From Shimia sp022448905 (lineage in GTDB: Bacteria > Pseudomonadota > Alphaproteobacteria > Rhodobacterales > Rhodobacteraceae), in assembly GCF_047126315.1 (NCBI RefSeq), contig NZ_CP138953.1, positions 3,348,001 to 3,412,000 on the forward strand: DNA of 64,000 bases, in the 5' to 3' direction. Made by a program: the position numbers and the translations under genes. Positions 34,427 to 43,154 of this stretch are shown piece after piece; the stretch's first letter is position 1, and each line of letters opens with the position of its first letter. The notes below the pieces were generated by a model. The model saw only the letters and a list, made by a program, of their open reading frames with translations. It was not told where the DNA came from and did not search any database.

Positions 34427-34524
34427 GGCAGTGCCTCCTCACACACCATTAAACGACAGTCGTTTCAAAACGGCAAGTCACAGCTGCGCGACAGATTGGC
34501 CGCACCGCGACCAAAGCACAAAAA

Positions 34525-34548
34525 ACGCGCAACCTTCCGATTGCGCGT
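34525..34548 (-). terminator. nusB operon terminator
   Basis: ACGCGCAA / TTGCGCGT stem with an 8-nt loop, preceded on the plus strand by AAAAA, so the minus-strand transcript ends in a U-run about 40 nt after the nusB stop. Confidence 0.85.
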
Positions 34549-34586
34549 CACAGTGACTTAGCAAAGTTAACGGAGAATAAACCGCC

Positions 34587-35057
34587 TTAAAACGCCTCTG
34601 GCTTGGCTTCGCGCGCCATGTGATCCAGCACCGCGTTCACAAACTTGCCCTCTTTGCCGTCCGGGAAGAAGGCATTGGCAATCGCCACATATTCGGTGAT
34701 CGCCACTTTGGCTGGCACATCGCTTTGCAACAGCTCGGCACCCGCAGCACGGAACAGCGCCCGCAAGGTTGGGTCGATCCGGTCAATTGGCCATTTCGCC
34801 ACCAAGGCACGGTCGGTCATCTGGTCGATCGGCGCCTGATAGTTCACCGCATCTTCGATGGTCTTGCGGAAGTGATCCACATCGCCTTCGATCATGTCAG
34901 TGCCATCATCCACCTCGGCACCAAAGCGGTGATCCAGAAACTCCACCCGCACCTGATCCACGGTCTGGCCGGAGTGCTCCATCTGAAAGAGCGCCTGCAC
35001 CGCATAAAGGCGGGAAGCGGATTTCATCTTGCGTTTCTGGTTACCGGATAGGGTCAT
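34587..35057 (-). CDS. nusB: Transcription antitermination factor NusB
   Basis: 156-residue all-helical protein that with NusE (S10) binds boxA of rRNA operons. Motifs include SASRLYAVQALFQME at the N-terminus and VAITEYVAIANAFFPDGKEG near the end. The ATG overlaps the ribH stop by 4 bp, the usual ribH-nusB coupling. Last gene of the ribBA-ribH-nusB unit. Confidence 0.96.
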   Translation of the reverse strand: MTLSGNQKRKMKSASRLYAVQALFQMEHSGQTVDQVRVEFLDHRFGAEVDDGTDMIEGDVDHFRKTIEDAVNYQAPIDQMTDRALVAKWPIDRIDPTLRALFRAAGAELLQSDVPAKVAITEYVAIANAFFPDGKEGKFVNAVLDHMAREAKPEAF

Positions 35058-35605
35058 GCCGTCGGATTGTCCTTGAGTTCACCAGCGATCTTGATTTCCT
35101 CAGAAGCGGGCATAAAGCCGACTCCCTTGCGCTGAGCGCCCCACTTACGGCTCAACGCCACAAGATGCAAGGCCGCAGCCGCCGCGCCGCCCCCTTTGTT
35201 TTGATCTTTGGGATCAGCGCGCACTTCGGCCTGAGGGCGGTTTTCCACGGTCAGGATGCCGTTGCCAATGCACAGGCCTTGTAGGCCCAAGAGCTGGATC
35301 GCACGCGAGCTGTCGTTGCACACAGTTTCATAGTGGGTGGTCTCACCGCGAATGACACAGCCCAAGGCCACATAGCCATCAAAGTTGCTCATGCGCTCGG
35401 CGATGCCAATCGCCGTCGGGATTTCCAGCGCACCAGGCACTTCAACCACCTCATAGGTGCCGCCCACAGCTTCGATCTCGGCCACGGCACCGGCCAACAT
35501 ATTGTCGGCGATGTCCTTGTAATAAGGCGACATCACAATCGCCAGCTTCACCGGCTTGTCAAATTCCGCACGCGGCATGATGTAGTGTTTTTCAGCGCCA
35601 GCCAT
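35054..35605 (-). CDS. ribH: 6,7-dimethyl-8-ribityllumazine synthase
   Basis: Condenses 5-amino-6-ribitylamino-uracil with dihydroxybutanone phosphate, the penultimate riboflavin step. 183 residues, a little longer than usual because of an N-terminal extension and a Gly/Ala-rich C-terminal tail. Active-site segments: VPGALEIPTAI, GCVIRGETTHYETVCND and GLCIGNGILTVEN. The start lies 3 nt after the ribBA stop, indicating tight coupling. A ribosome site is not separable from the ribBA end. Confidence 0.96.
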   Translation of the reverse strand: MAGAEKHYIMPRAEFDKPVKLAIVMSPYYKDIADNMLAGAVAEIEAVGGTYEVVEVPGALEIPTAIGIAERMSNFDGYVALGCVIRGETTHYETVCNDSSRAIQLLGLQGLCIGNGILTVENRPQAEVRADPKDQNKGGGAAAAALHLVALSRKWGAQRKGVGFMPASEEIKIAGELKDNPTA

Positions 35606-35608
35606 GAC

Positions 35609-36730
35609 TTATTCCTCCGTCAGGATCGGGCGTGTGCCCACAATGGACAGCCCATAGGCGTCCAGACCAAGATATTTTGTTTGCGGGCTGTCTGTCAGCA
35701 GGATCAGCTCGCTGCAGCCTAGATTGGACAGGATCTGCGCCCCCAGACCGGTGCGCTTCACCGTGCGCGGACCTTCGTCCTCTTCGGCATACAGGCTGTG
35801 ACGCACCTCGCGGAACAGGCAGACAACGCCCCGGCCCTCGTCTGCAATCTTGCGCATCGCCGCAGGTAGCTCGTTCACTGACTTCGGCCCCAAACCCAAT
35901 ACATCGCTCGCTTCGTGCAGCGCGTGGGTCCGCGCCAAAACCGGCTCCGGCGTGGTGATGTCGCCTTTGATCATCACGACATGCTCAATGCCGTGAATCT
36001 GATCGGTGAAAATGCGCATCTCCCAATCGCCGCCATACTCAGACGTCACAGTTTCGCGCGAGGTTTCCACCACCTCATTGTCGTTACGCGAGCGATAGGC
36101 AATCAGATCGCTGATCGTGCCGATCTTCATGTCGTGCTTCTTGGCAAATTCCACCAACTCCGGCAGACGCGACATTGTGCCGTCTTCATTCATGATCTCA
36201 CAGATCACAGCACTTGGGTGACAGCCCGCCAGACGGGAAATGTCCACGGAAGCTTCGGTATGACCGGCCCGCACCAACACGCCGCCACGTTTGGCGCGCA
36301 GCGGGAACACGTGACCCGGCGTGGCAATCGCCGCCATGGTGTTCTGCTCGTTGATCGCCGTGGCAATGGTCAGCGCGCGGTCGCCGGCAGAAATCCCGGT
36401 GCTCACCCCTTCACGGGCTTCAATCGACACGGTGAAGGCGGTTTCGTGACGGGACGAGTTGTTCACCGCCATCATCGGCAGGCCCAGACGGTCAATGCGC
36501 TCGGCTGTCATTGGCAGACAGATCAAGCCACGCCCGTGCGTCGCCATGAAGTTGATTGCATCCGCATCGGCAAACTCGGCTGGAATGATCAGATCGCCTT
36601 CGTTTTCGCGATCTTCATGGTCCACTAGGATATACATCTTGCCCGCTTTGGCGTCGGCAATGATCTCTTCAATTGGGCTGATCGCGTCGCGCAGGCTCTG
36701 CTCAACGGGTCCGGGCTTTTCAAAGGACAT
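35609..36730 (-). CDS. ribB: RibBA-type DHBP synthase with a degenerate GTP cyclohydrolase II domain
   Basis: 373 residues. The N-terminal domain (about 1-220) has the DHBP synthase signatures DHEDRENEGDL, RAGHTEASVD and HDMKIGTISDL, so it should convert ribulose 5-phosphate to 3,4-dihydroxy-2-butanone 4-phosphate. The C-terminal domain has the GTP cyclohydrolase II fold, but the place of its zinc-binding C-x2-GD-x-(8-9)-C-x-C pattern reads THALHEASDVLGLGPKS with no cysteine. The second activity is therefore almost certainly lost and a separate ribA is needed. Followed 3 nt later by ribH. Confidence 0.93.
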   Translation of the reverse strand: MSFEKPGPVEQSLRDAISPIEEIIADAKAGKMYILVDHEDRENEGDLIIPAEFADADAINFMATHGRGLICLPMTAERIDRLGLPMMAVNNSSRHETAFTVSIEAREGVSTGISAGDRALTIATAINEQNTMAAIATPGHVFPLRAKRGGVLVRAGHTEASVDISRLAGCHPSAVICEIMNEDGTMSRLPELVEFAKKHDMKIGTISDLIAYRSRNDNEVVETSRETVTSEYGGDWEMRIFTDQIHGIEHVVMIKGDITTPEPVLARTHALHEASDVLGLGPKSVNELPAAMRKIADEGRGVVCLFREVRHSLYAEEDEGPRTVKRTGLGAQILSNLGCSELILLTDSPQTKYLGLDAYGLSIVGTRPILTEE

Positions 36731-36882
36731 AAGGTCTCTCCGCTTGGTTGCGGCTCAGATAGCCCATGCGGGACGCGATTGCCAGTGCAGCCACGACGCC
36801 CCGACGCTCAAAAACGCAACGGCATTGTGCGCGGATGCGCAAGCACGCGGGTGTTAGCGCTCCCTTTTCAGGAAGCACGCAG

Positions 36883-36958
36883 GCTCAGCTGTCGCTGAGC
36901 CTGACAAGGGGCGCTGCCCCTTCTTGGCCATGCCAATTCATCCCCGGGATATTTGGGG
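36883..36958 (-). repeat. Composite intergenic repeat, copy 3
   Basis: Hairpin GCTCAGC-TGTC-GCTGAGC (36883-36900), hairpin AAGGGGC-GCT-GCCCCTT (36906-36922), then the box CCCCGGGATATTTGGGG (36942-36958), identical to copy 2 in the box. It lies between the GST stop and the ribBA start. The rest of the 239-bp gap holds no riboswitch I can recognise; an FMN riboswitch was looked for and not found. Confidence 0.72.
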
Positions 36959-36969
36959 AAGGAGAAGAC

Positions 36970-37686
36970 TTAGCAGCACCCTGAGGTTGCTGTTCCGCAG
37001 CCCCCTGCGGCGGCCACTTGTAGTGGCTCGTCTTTCATCCCGCGCCCAAGGTAGGTCACATCCGCCAGATAGAACTTGGTGAAGGCTTCTTCAAAGTCCT
37101 CGGAAACCGCTTTCTGCGCCAGCCCAGTGGCCATGATCGCCGCCTGCCAGGCCTGGGTTTTTGGACGGCCGTCCAGGAAATCATATCCAGTGTGGTCCTT
37201 GATGATCTGTGCTCGGTGCAAAAGCACCAGCCAAGCAATATCTACCACCCCAATTTGCTCACCGCCAAAAAACGGTCCGTCGCCAAGCGCTGCTTCGATC
37301 TTGTCAAACGCCGTGCCCAGCTTGGCCGATTTCTCCGCCAAGGTCTCTGCATCGCGGCTGCGCATGGTGCCACATTGCACAAGGTAGTTTTTCGCCGCCA
37401 GATAGCTCCATGCGCGGTTCAAAGCTTTCTGCTCCAGTGAGACATCCGCCTCTAGAGGCGCATAAGCCTCTTCGATATACTCAATGATGGCCTCACTCTC
37501 AAACAGCGCCACACCACTTTCGGTTACCATCACCGGCACTTGCCCGTTGGGTGACATGTCCAGAAACCACTGCGGCTTGTCAGACAGCGAGATGTACGCG
37601 ACCTGATAGTCCAGCCCTTTGGCCTCCAGAAGCGCAGTCACCCGTTGCACAAACGGGCAGATTTTGAAGCTCACAATCTTGATCAT
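36970..37686 (-). CDS. Glutathione S-transferase with cysteine-rich tail
   Basis: About 238 residues from ATG 37686 (AAGGACA site). The N-terminal thioredoxin-fold has a catalytic cysteine in KICPFVQRVTALLEAKGL and the cis-proline loop NGQVPVMVTESG. The C-terminal helical domain is typical. The protein ends in a GGCGTATSGCC tail with four cysteines in ten residues, not a usual part of the family. Such a tail could bind a metal or be redox active; this is inference. Convergent neighbours show no operon. Confidence 0.85.
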   Translation of the reverse strand: MIKIVSFKICPFVQRVTALLEAKGLDYQVAYISLSDKPQWFLDMSPNGQVPVMVTESGVALFESEAIIEYIEEAYAPLEADVSLEQKALNRAWSYLAAKNYLVQCGTMRSRDAETLAEKSAKLGTAFDKIEAALGDGPFFGGEQIGVVDIAWLVLLHRAQIIKDHTGYDFLDGRPKTQAWQAAIMATGLAQKAVSEDFEEAFTKFYLADVTYLGRGMKDEPLQVAAAGGCGTATSGCC

Positions 37687-37835
37687 TGTCTGTGTCCTTT
37701 TGATCTCTTTGACCTGAAGACGCGCGAGACGGGAAAAAGACGACAGATTTCTCAAACTTTTTCCATCAGCCTTGGTTTTTTTTGCGACCCTTCCACATAC
37801 TGCGTTCAAATTTCATGTATTTTTTGGAGAGCCCC

Positions 37836-39083
37836 ATGTCCTTGCGAACTGTGTCTTTTGCCGCCCTGACCGCCGCCTGTCTGGCCCTGCCGGCCTTTGG
37901 CAGTGAAGAAAGCAAGACCTGGGAGGCCAGCCCGGAGGCCACGCAGTTTGTGAAAGACACCATTGTGCTTGGCATGTTGGCCAGCCCCTACGGCACCGGC
38001 TGGACCGAATATGAACAACTGCACACCTACTTCCAGCGGGCGCGCGACAACGGTATCACCGGCCATGAAATGACCCTCGCCGCCGCCGACATGTCCTAGG
38101 AGACCTTTCTGGAGCAGCACTACCACTTCCGCGCGGCCATGGCGCAGCAGCCGGAAAACTACCTGATCGTGAACGAAACCCGCGACATTGAGGCCGCGCA
38201 TCTGCAAGGCAAAACCGCGGTGATCTGGAACAGCCAGACCGCCACCATCCTTAACGGTGATCTGAAAAAGATGGCCGCGCTCAAGGACATCGGCGTCAAA
38301 TCCATGATCCTGGCTGACAACGACATCTTCCGCACCGGCTCGGGTCAACTGGCCGCCCAAAACGGCCGCGACATTGGCCTCACGCCCTGGGGCAAAAAGG
38401 TGATCGACGAAATGGTGCGCTTTGGCATCCTGCTCGATCTCAGCCACACCGGTTCCAAAACCGCCAATGACGCCATGGACTATATGGATGCCACCTACCC
38501 CGGCGTGCCTTATGTTTACACCCACTCGGTTCCGGCCGGCCTCTACAAAAACGAGCCCAACGCCACGCCACAAGGCTGCTACCGCACCATTCCCGATGAC
38601 GAAGCCCTGCGTGCGGCCAAATCCGGCGGCTATATCTCCCCCACATTTACGGAGTGGATGATGGACGGCATCTGGCCGGACAACATCTCCCCTGCGCAGG
38701 CCGCAGACATGATCGACTACTATGTGAAACTCGTGGGCGTGGACCACGTCGGCATCGCCACCGATGACATGTTCTCCACCCAATTGGTGGTCGACTTCGC
38801 CACAGCCAACGCCGATATGTACAACGACGGCGGCTATATGATTGACGCCTTTAACAAAGGCGCCACCGGCAACGGCGAACTCGCAAAAATCCTCGCCGCC
38901 ATCACTGATGATCTCTGGGCACGCGGCTACAGCAACGAAGACCTCGCCAAAATCTACGGCGGCAACAAAATGCGCGTCTTTGCCCAAGTCTGGGAAGGCA
39001 AACCGCCGGAGCAATTCCTACAGGAATACCCCGAACGCCTGCGCCTGCGTCAGGAGTTGGAAGGCAAATTCTTCAACCGCTGA
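37836..39083 (+). pseudogene. Divergent M19 dipeptidase, interrupted by an in-frame amber stop
   Basis: Signal peptide (SLRTVSFAALTAACLALPAF) from ATG 37836 with a GGAG site. After 87 codons a TAG at 38097-38099 breaks the frame, and it then continues open to 39083, with no frameshift between. The downstream part has M19 features (DLSHTGSKTANDAMDY, THSVPAG, GIATDDMFS), but the HxD and IEGAH ligands of typical members are absent, IWNSQ being in the latter's place. So it was already an atypical dipeptidase homologue before the stop. A single G-to-A change of a Trp codon would explain it. Read-through or a sequencing error are alternatives. Confidence 0.85.
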
Positions 39084-39089
39084 TCTGGC

Positions 39090-39635
39090 TCAACACCCGC
39101 CACAGCGCTTTTCTCTGGGGGCGTAGTCAAGGATCTCTCCCTGCGCGCCCAGTTCCATCGCGCAGCAAGCGCGATACTGATCCGCCATCTTCTCTCGCGC
39201 GGCCTTCACGCGAGATTTGAGCGTGCTGTAGGCCACCCCCATTTCGGCAGCGACCTCTTTTTGACGCCGCCCCTCCAGGTCCACAGCCCGCAGCAACGCG
39301 GCATCCTTATCTGGCAAGGCGGAGAGGAATACGCCGACGCAGCCTTCCAAGTCACGCAACGCACTCGCCTCTTCGGCGTGCCCATACCAAAGGTCATCTG
39401 CATCGATGGCCTGCGCCTTGCCTCGCGTGCGGTAAAAATCCACCGTCGCATTGCGCGCCACCTGAAACAACCAAGCGCGCAGCGCCGCCGGATCACGAAC
39501 GTCGGACAAATGTGCATGGGTCTTGATCAGGATCTCCTGCAGCAAATCCTCCACATCCGCCTCGTTGGCCACCCGCTTGCGCAGAAAGCCCCGTAAGGCG
39601 CCGCTGTAGTCCTGCCAAATCTGATCCAACTGCAT
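39090..39635 (-). CDS. ECF sigma factor (SigZ-like) with cysteine tail
   Basis: About 181 residues from ATG 39635. Region 2 is VEDLLQEILIKTHAHL and region 4 is RRQKEVAAEMGVAYSTLKSRVKAARE, without region 3. The C-terminal extension carries ACCAMELG and EKRCGGC, so five cysteines follow the DNA-binding helix, which is unusual for an ECF factor. SigZ-like members have a similar tail, possibly a metal- or redox-sensing element. No anti-sigma gene is adjacent. It ends 7 bp beyond the broken M19 gene. Confidence 0.8.
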   Translation of the reverse strand: MQLDQIWQDYSGALRGFLRKRVANEADVEDLLQEILIKTHAHLSDVRDPAALRAWLFQVARNATVDFYRTRGKAQAIDADDLWYGHAEEASALRDLEGCVGVFLSALPDKDAALLRAVDLEGRRQKEVAAEMGVAYSTLKSRVKAAREKMADQYRACCAMELGAQGEILDYAPREKRCGGC

Positions 39636-39726
39636 CTCACCTGTCCCGCGTTGCTCCCCCAAGACTGGGACGTTGGATGACAGACTGCAAGGCCCGCCTC
39701 TCAATGCACGGCCCAACATTCATATT

Positions 39727-39763
39727 CCCAAAATATCCCGGGGGTCTGGGGGCTGGCCCCCAG
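39727..39763 (-). repeat. Composite intergenic repeat, copy 4 (reverse orientation)
   Basis: The box CCCAAAATATCCCGGGGG (39727-39744), which is the reverse complement of the CCCCCGGGATATTTTGGG form, is next to hairpin CTGGGGGC-TG-GCCCCCAG (39746-39763). It lies between the sigma factor start and the ribE stop, downstream of ribE. Confidence 0.68.
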
Positions 39764-39875
39764 CCTTCAAAATCTTAATGCCAATCACCGATGCAACAGG
39801 CGCAAAAATCGCACCTCCGCAAAACAGCCGCGATACAGATGGAATACCGACGTGTTGCGCACAGCGCGCGTTGGC

Positions 39876-40466
39876 TTAAGACCCCATCTCCGCCAGCCGC
39901 GCCACATAGCGCGCCAGCGTGTCGATCTCGAGGTTGATCTTGTCGCCGACTTTGGCATGACCCCAGGTGGTGACCTCTTTGGTATGCGGAATGATGTTCA
40001 CGCCAAAGTCGCAGCCATCGACCTCATTCACCGTCAAAGACGTGCCATTCAGCGCCACAGAGCCTTTGGACGCAATGAATTTTGCCAGGCTTTCCGGGGC
40101 TTTGAAAGTAAACCGTGTGCTGTCGCCCTCGTCTTTCATCGCGACAATCTCGGCCACGCCGTCCACATGGCCGGACACGATATGGCCACCCAACTCGTCG
40201 CCCACCTTCAGCGCACGTTCCAAGTTCACAGGCCGCCCTTCACGCCAATCGCCAAGATTGGTTTTGGACACGGTTTCCGCTGAAATTTCAACATCATACC
40301 AGTCATCGCCCAAGGCAATTACGGTGAGACACACCCCATCGCTGGCAATCGACGCGCCCAGCTCAATACCTTTGGTGTCATAGGCGGTCTTGATGCGCGC
40401 CTTCAGGTCGCCGCGCTGCTCCAGGGCAACAATTTCGCCAACATCAGTGATAATTCCGGTAAACAC
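39876..40466 (-). CDS. ribE: Riboflavin synthase
   Basis: Dismutates two 6,7-dimethyl-8-ribityllumazine molecules to riboflavin. 196 residues with two repeated barrel domains: MFTGIITDVGEI and VSGHVDGVAEI begin the two halves, and the second carries LGGHIVSGHVDG plus NGTSLTVNEVD. The Met-Phe-Thr-Gly start is a family hallmark. Transcribed toward ribBA but separated from it by about 3.1 kb of other genes. Confidence 0.95.
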   Translation of the reverse strand: MFTGIITDVGEIVALEQRGDLKARIKTAYDTKGIELGASIASDGVCLTVIALGDDWYDVEISAETVSKTNLGDWREGRPVNLERALKVGDELGGHIVSGHVDGVAEIVAMKDEGDSTRFTFKAPESLAKFIASKGSVALNGTSLTVNEVDGCDFGVNIIPHTKEVTTWGHAKVGDKINLEIDTLARYVARLAEMGS

Positions 40467-40616
40467 GGGCCGCGCTCCATAGCTGTGATCGGCCTAAGAC
40501 CTACAGCCCGAACCGCCCCAAGACAAGCCGCCCAAGCCGCGGCAAGTCATGACCATATTTTTGCCACGCCGCTGGGCTAACATTCCCTTAAGAGAAGGCG
40601 TATAGGTTTGACCGTT

Positions 40617-41909
40617 ATGACAATTCCGTCCGGCGACAACAAAGTGTTCCTGTTCCTGCAAGGCCCCCACGGGCCGTTTTTTGCAGCGCTGGCACGCATG
40701 TTGCGCCGCTCTGGCGCCACGGTCTGGCGGGTCGGGTTCAACGCCGGGGACCGCGCCTTCTGGCCGCACCAGAAAAGCTTCATTCCTTATCTGGACACGC
40801 CCGAGGCCTGGCCCGAGACTTACAAAAATATCCTGACCGACAAAGGCGTTACCGACATTGTGCTCTATGGTGACGTGCGCCCGATCCATGCGCAGGCGGT
40901 GGAGATCGCCAAAGCGTCGGGCATCCGCATGCATGTCTTTGAGGAAGGCTACCTGCGCCCCTATTGGGTGACCTATGAGCGCGGCGGCTCCAATGGCAAC
41001 TCGCGCCTGATGAACATGGACATCGCGCAGATGGAGAAAGCGCTGGAAGGCTCCGATATGGAAACCCCGATGCCACCGGGCCATTGGGGCGACATGCGCC
41101 ACCACGTCTTCTATGGCGCGCTCTACCACTGGTTTGTGATGTTCACCAACCGTAAGTTCCGCAATTTCAAACCGCACCGATCCTTGTCGGTCACACTTGA
41201 ATTTCAGCTGTATTTGCAACGGCTTCTGCTGATGCCGCTCCACGCCATCGAACGCCGCATCGCCACGCTGCGCATCCGTTACGGCGGCTTCCCGTATCAT
41301 CTCGCGCTGCTGCAACTCGAACACGACAGCAGCTTTCAGAAGCACTCGCCATTTGACACGATGACCGACTTCCTGTCGCTGGTGATTGAGAACTTCGCCG
41401 ACAGCGCGCCGCAGCATCACCATCTGGTGTTCAAAGCCCATCCGCTTGAGGACGGCCGCGTGCCCTTGCGCAAAGAAATCCGCAGGCTGTCCGCGCAGTT
41501 CGGCGTGTCCAAACGCGTGCACTACGTGCGCGGCGGCAAGCTTGCCCAACTCCTGAATGACACCCGCACTGCCGTGACCGTGAACTCCACCGCCGCACAA
41601 CAGGTGCTCTGGCGTGGCATTCCGATCAAGGCCTTTGGCGACGCGGTGTTCAACCAGCCCGAGTTTGTCAGCACGCAGCCTTTGCCGGAATTCTTCGCCG
41701 CCGCCATGCGGCCCGACAACCGCGCGTATAAGACTTATCGCCGCTATCTGCTTGAAACCAGTCAGGTTCCAGGCGGCTTTTACTCCGCCCGTGGCCGCCG
41801 TCGTTTGATGCGCCAGGTGGTGGACATGATGCTGTCAGACCTCGATCCGTATCAGGCGCTGGCAGCTGGCACAGCGGCACCAAGGCAACAGTTGCGTCTG
41901 GTGAAATAG
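40617..41909 (+). CDS. kpsS: Capsule polysaccharide beta-Kdo transferase, KpsS-like
   Basis: 430 residues from ATG 40617; a TTG at 40608 is the longer alternative and neither has an ideal ribosome site. The family block EEGYLRPYWVTYERGG lies near residue 105 and KAHPLEDGRV near residue 280. VNSTAAQQVLWRGIPIKAFG is the donor-binding end. KpsS builds the first Kdo on the lipid of group 2 capsules in the cytoplasm. Two further capsule genes follow on the same strand. Confidence 0.88.
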   Translation: MTIPSGDNKVFLFLQGPHGPFFAALARMLRRSGATVWRVGFNAGDRAFWPHQKSFIPYLDTPEAWPETYKNILTDKGVTDIVLYGDVRPIHAQAVEIAKASGIRMHVFEEGYLRPYWVTYERGGSNGNSRLMNMDIAQMEKALEGSDMETPMPPGHWGDMRHHVFYGALYHWFVMFTNRKFRNFKPHRSLSVTLEFQLYLQRLLLMPLHAIERRIATLRIRYGGFPYHLALLQLEHDSSFQKHSPFDTMTDFLSLVIENFADSAPQHHHLVFKAHPLEDGRVPLRKEIRRLSAQFGVSKRVHYVRGGKLAQLLNDTRTAVTVNSTAAQQVLWRGIPIKAFGDAVFNQPEFVSTQPLPEFFAAAMRPDNRAYKTYRRYLLETSQVPGGFYSARGRRRLMRQVVDMMLSDLDPYQALAAGTAAPRQQLRLVK

Positions 41910-42003
41910 CGACCACAAGGTCTAGCGCTGGATTTTTAGTTAGGATTTCTGTAAGTTGTCTCAAAAAACTGAGGCAGAATAATCAGGTCGAGGAGACCGA
42001 GCA

Positions 42004-43152
42004 GTGAAATCCTTTGCATCCCGATGGGGGAAGTGCGCCGTAGTGTTGACTCTGGCGAGCACCGTTGCCGCATGTAACCTTGTGCCGCGCTCCGGCCCCA
42101 ACAAAAGCGAAATCTACGCGGGTTCCGTGCAGAAAGAAGGCGATGCCTTTATTGTTGAAGTGAACGACCGGGTGTCACGCGCCACCGCCGTTGTGCCCGC
42201 GCTTGGTTTCTCCGACAGCTTCAAAAACGCCGGCCAACTTGGCTCCGATACGATTCGCCCCGGCGACATCTTGGCCCTCACAATCTGGGAAAACGTCGAC
42301 AAGCCGCTGTTGGGTCCAGAAGGCCAAGTGGCTGCGGTGCTTGAGGAAGTTCAGGTCGACGGCGCAGGCTTTATCTTTGTGCCCTACGCCGGCCGCATCC
42401 GCGCAGCAGGCAACACGCCCGAAGGCATCCGCCGCATCATTTCCGCCAAACTCGAAGAGCAGACACCCGATCCACAGGTCGAAGTCCGCCGCGCGGCTGG
42501 CGACGGCTCCACTGTCTCGCTAGTGGGCACCGTGGGTGCACAAGGCGTCTACCCTATCGAGCGCCCAACCCGCACGCTCTCCACCATGCTGGCACAAGCT
42601 GGCGGCGTGACCATCGTGCCGGAGATCGCCCAGATCACCGTTCTGCGCGGCAGGGAAACCGGCCAGATCTGGTTCCAGGATCTTTATGACAACCCAGAAC
42701 TCGACATTGCCCTGCGCGGCGGTGACCGCATTCTGGTCGAAGAAGACACCCGCGCCTTCACCGCGCTTGGCGCCACGGGCACCCAGAGTCGCGTGAACTT
42801 CTTCACCAAAGACCTCTCCGCGATTGAGGCCATTGCCCAGGTTGGCGGCTTGGTTGCCACCTCCAGTGACCCAACCGGCGTGTTCATCTTCCGCAACGAA
42901 GCAGACGTGGTCGCTAACAATGTCTTGGGCCGTAAAGACCTCGATGGCGCACAGCGTATGGTCTACGTACTGAACCTGACCAAGCCAAACGGCATGTTCA
43001 CCGCCCGTGACTTCATCGTCCGCGACGGCGACACGCTTTACGTGACCGAAGCGCCGATCACCACCTGGAACAAAACCATTTCAGCCATCACCGGCACTTT
43101 AACATCGGCCGACACGCTCTTGGAAGTGGGCGGTATTAGCACAGGTGGCTGA
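42004..43152 (+). CDS. Outer-membrane polysaccharide export lipoprotein (OPX family)
   Basis: 382 residues from GTG 42004 (GAGGAG site). Signal peptide with lipobox STVAACNLV, so it is lipidated. The polysaccharide export domain starts at RPGDILALTIWENVD, and SLBB domains follow (VGAQGVYPIERPTRTLSTML and the MVYVLNLTKPNG block). OPX proteins such as Wza/KpsD form the outer-membrane channel for capsule. Stop and start of kpsC are 2 nt apart. It lies between KpsS- and KpsC-like genes, giving the system a coherent order. Confidence 0.92.
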   Translation: MKSFASRWGKCAVVLTLASTVAACNLVPRSGPNKSEIYAGSVQKEGDAFIVEVNDRVSRATAVVPALGFSDSFKNAGQLGSDTIRPGDILALTIWENVDKPLLGPEGQVAAVLEEVQVDGAGFIFVPYAGRIRAAGNTPEGIRRIISAKLEEQTPDPQVEVRRAAGDGSTVSLVGTVGAQGVYPIERPTRTLSTMLAQAGGVTIVPEIAQITVLRGRETGQIWFQDLYDNPELDIALRGGDRILVEEDTRAFTALGATGTQSRVNFFTKDLSAIEAIAQVGGLVATSSDPTGVFIFRNEADVVANNVLGRKDLDGAQRMVYVLNLTKPNGMFTARDFIVRDGDTLYVTEAPITTWNKTISAITGTLTSADTLLEVGGISTGG

Positions 43153-43154
43153 TC

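Noticed and set aside
35609..36730. Full bifunctional RibBA call
   Set aside because: Rejected because the zinc cysteines and the catalytic motif of GTP cyclohydrolase II are missing.
36731..36969. Possible FMN riboswitch upstream of ribBA
   Set aside because: Read on the minus strand, none of the conserved FMN-element blocks is present; the gap is mostly the composite repeat.
37806..39014. 402-codon minus-strand frame opposite the broken dipeptidase
   Set aside because: Mirror frame. The plus-strand frame has a signal peptide and M19 motifs, so the nonsense codon there is not a reason to prefer the other strand.
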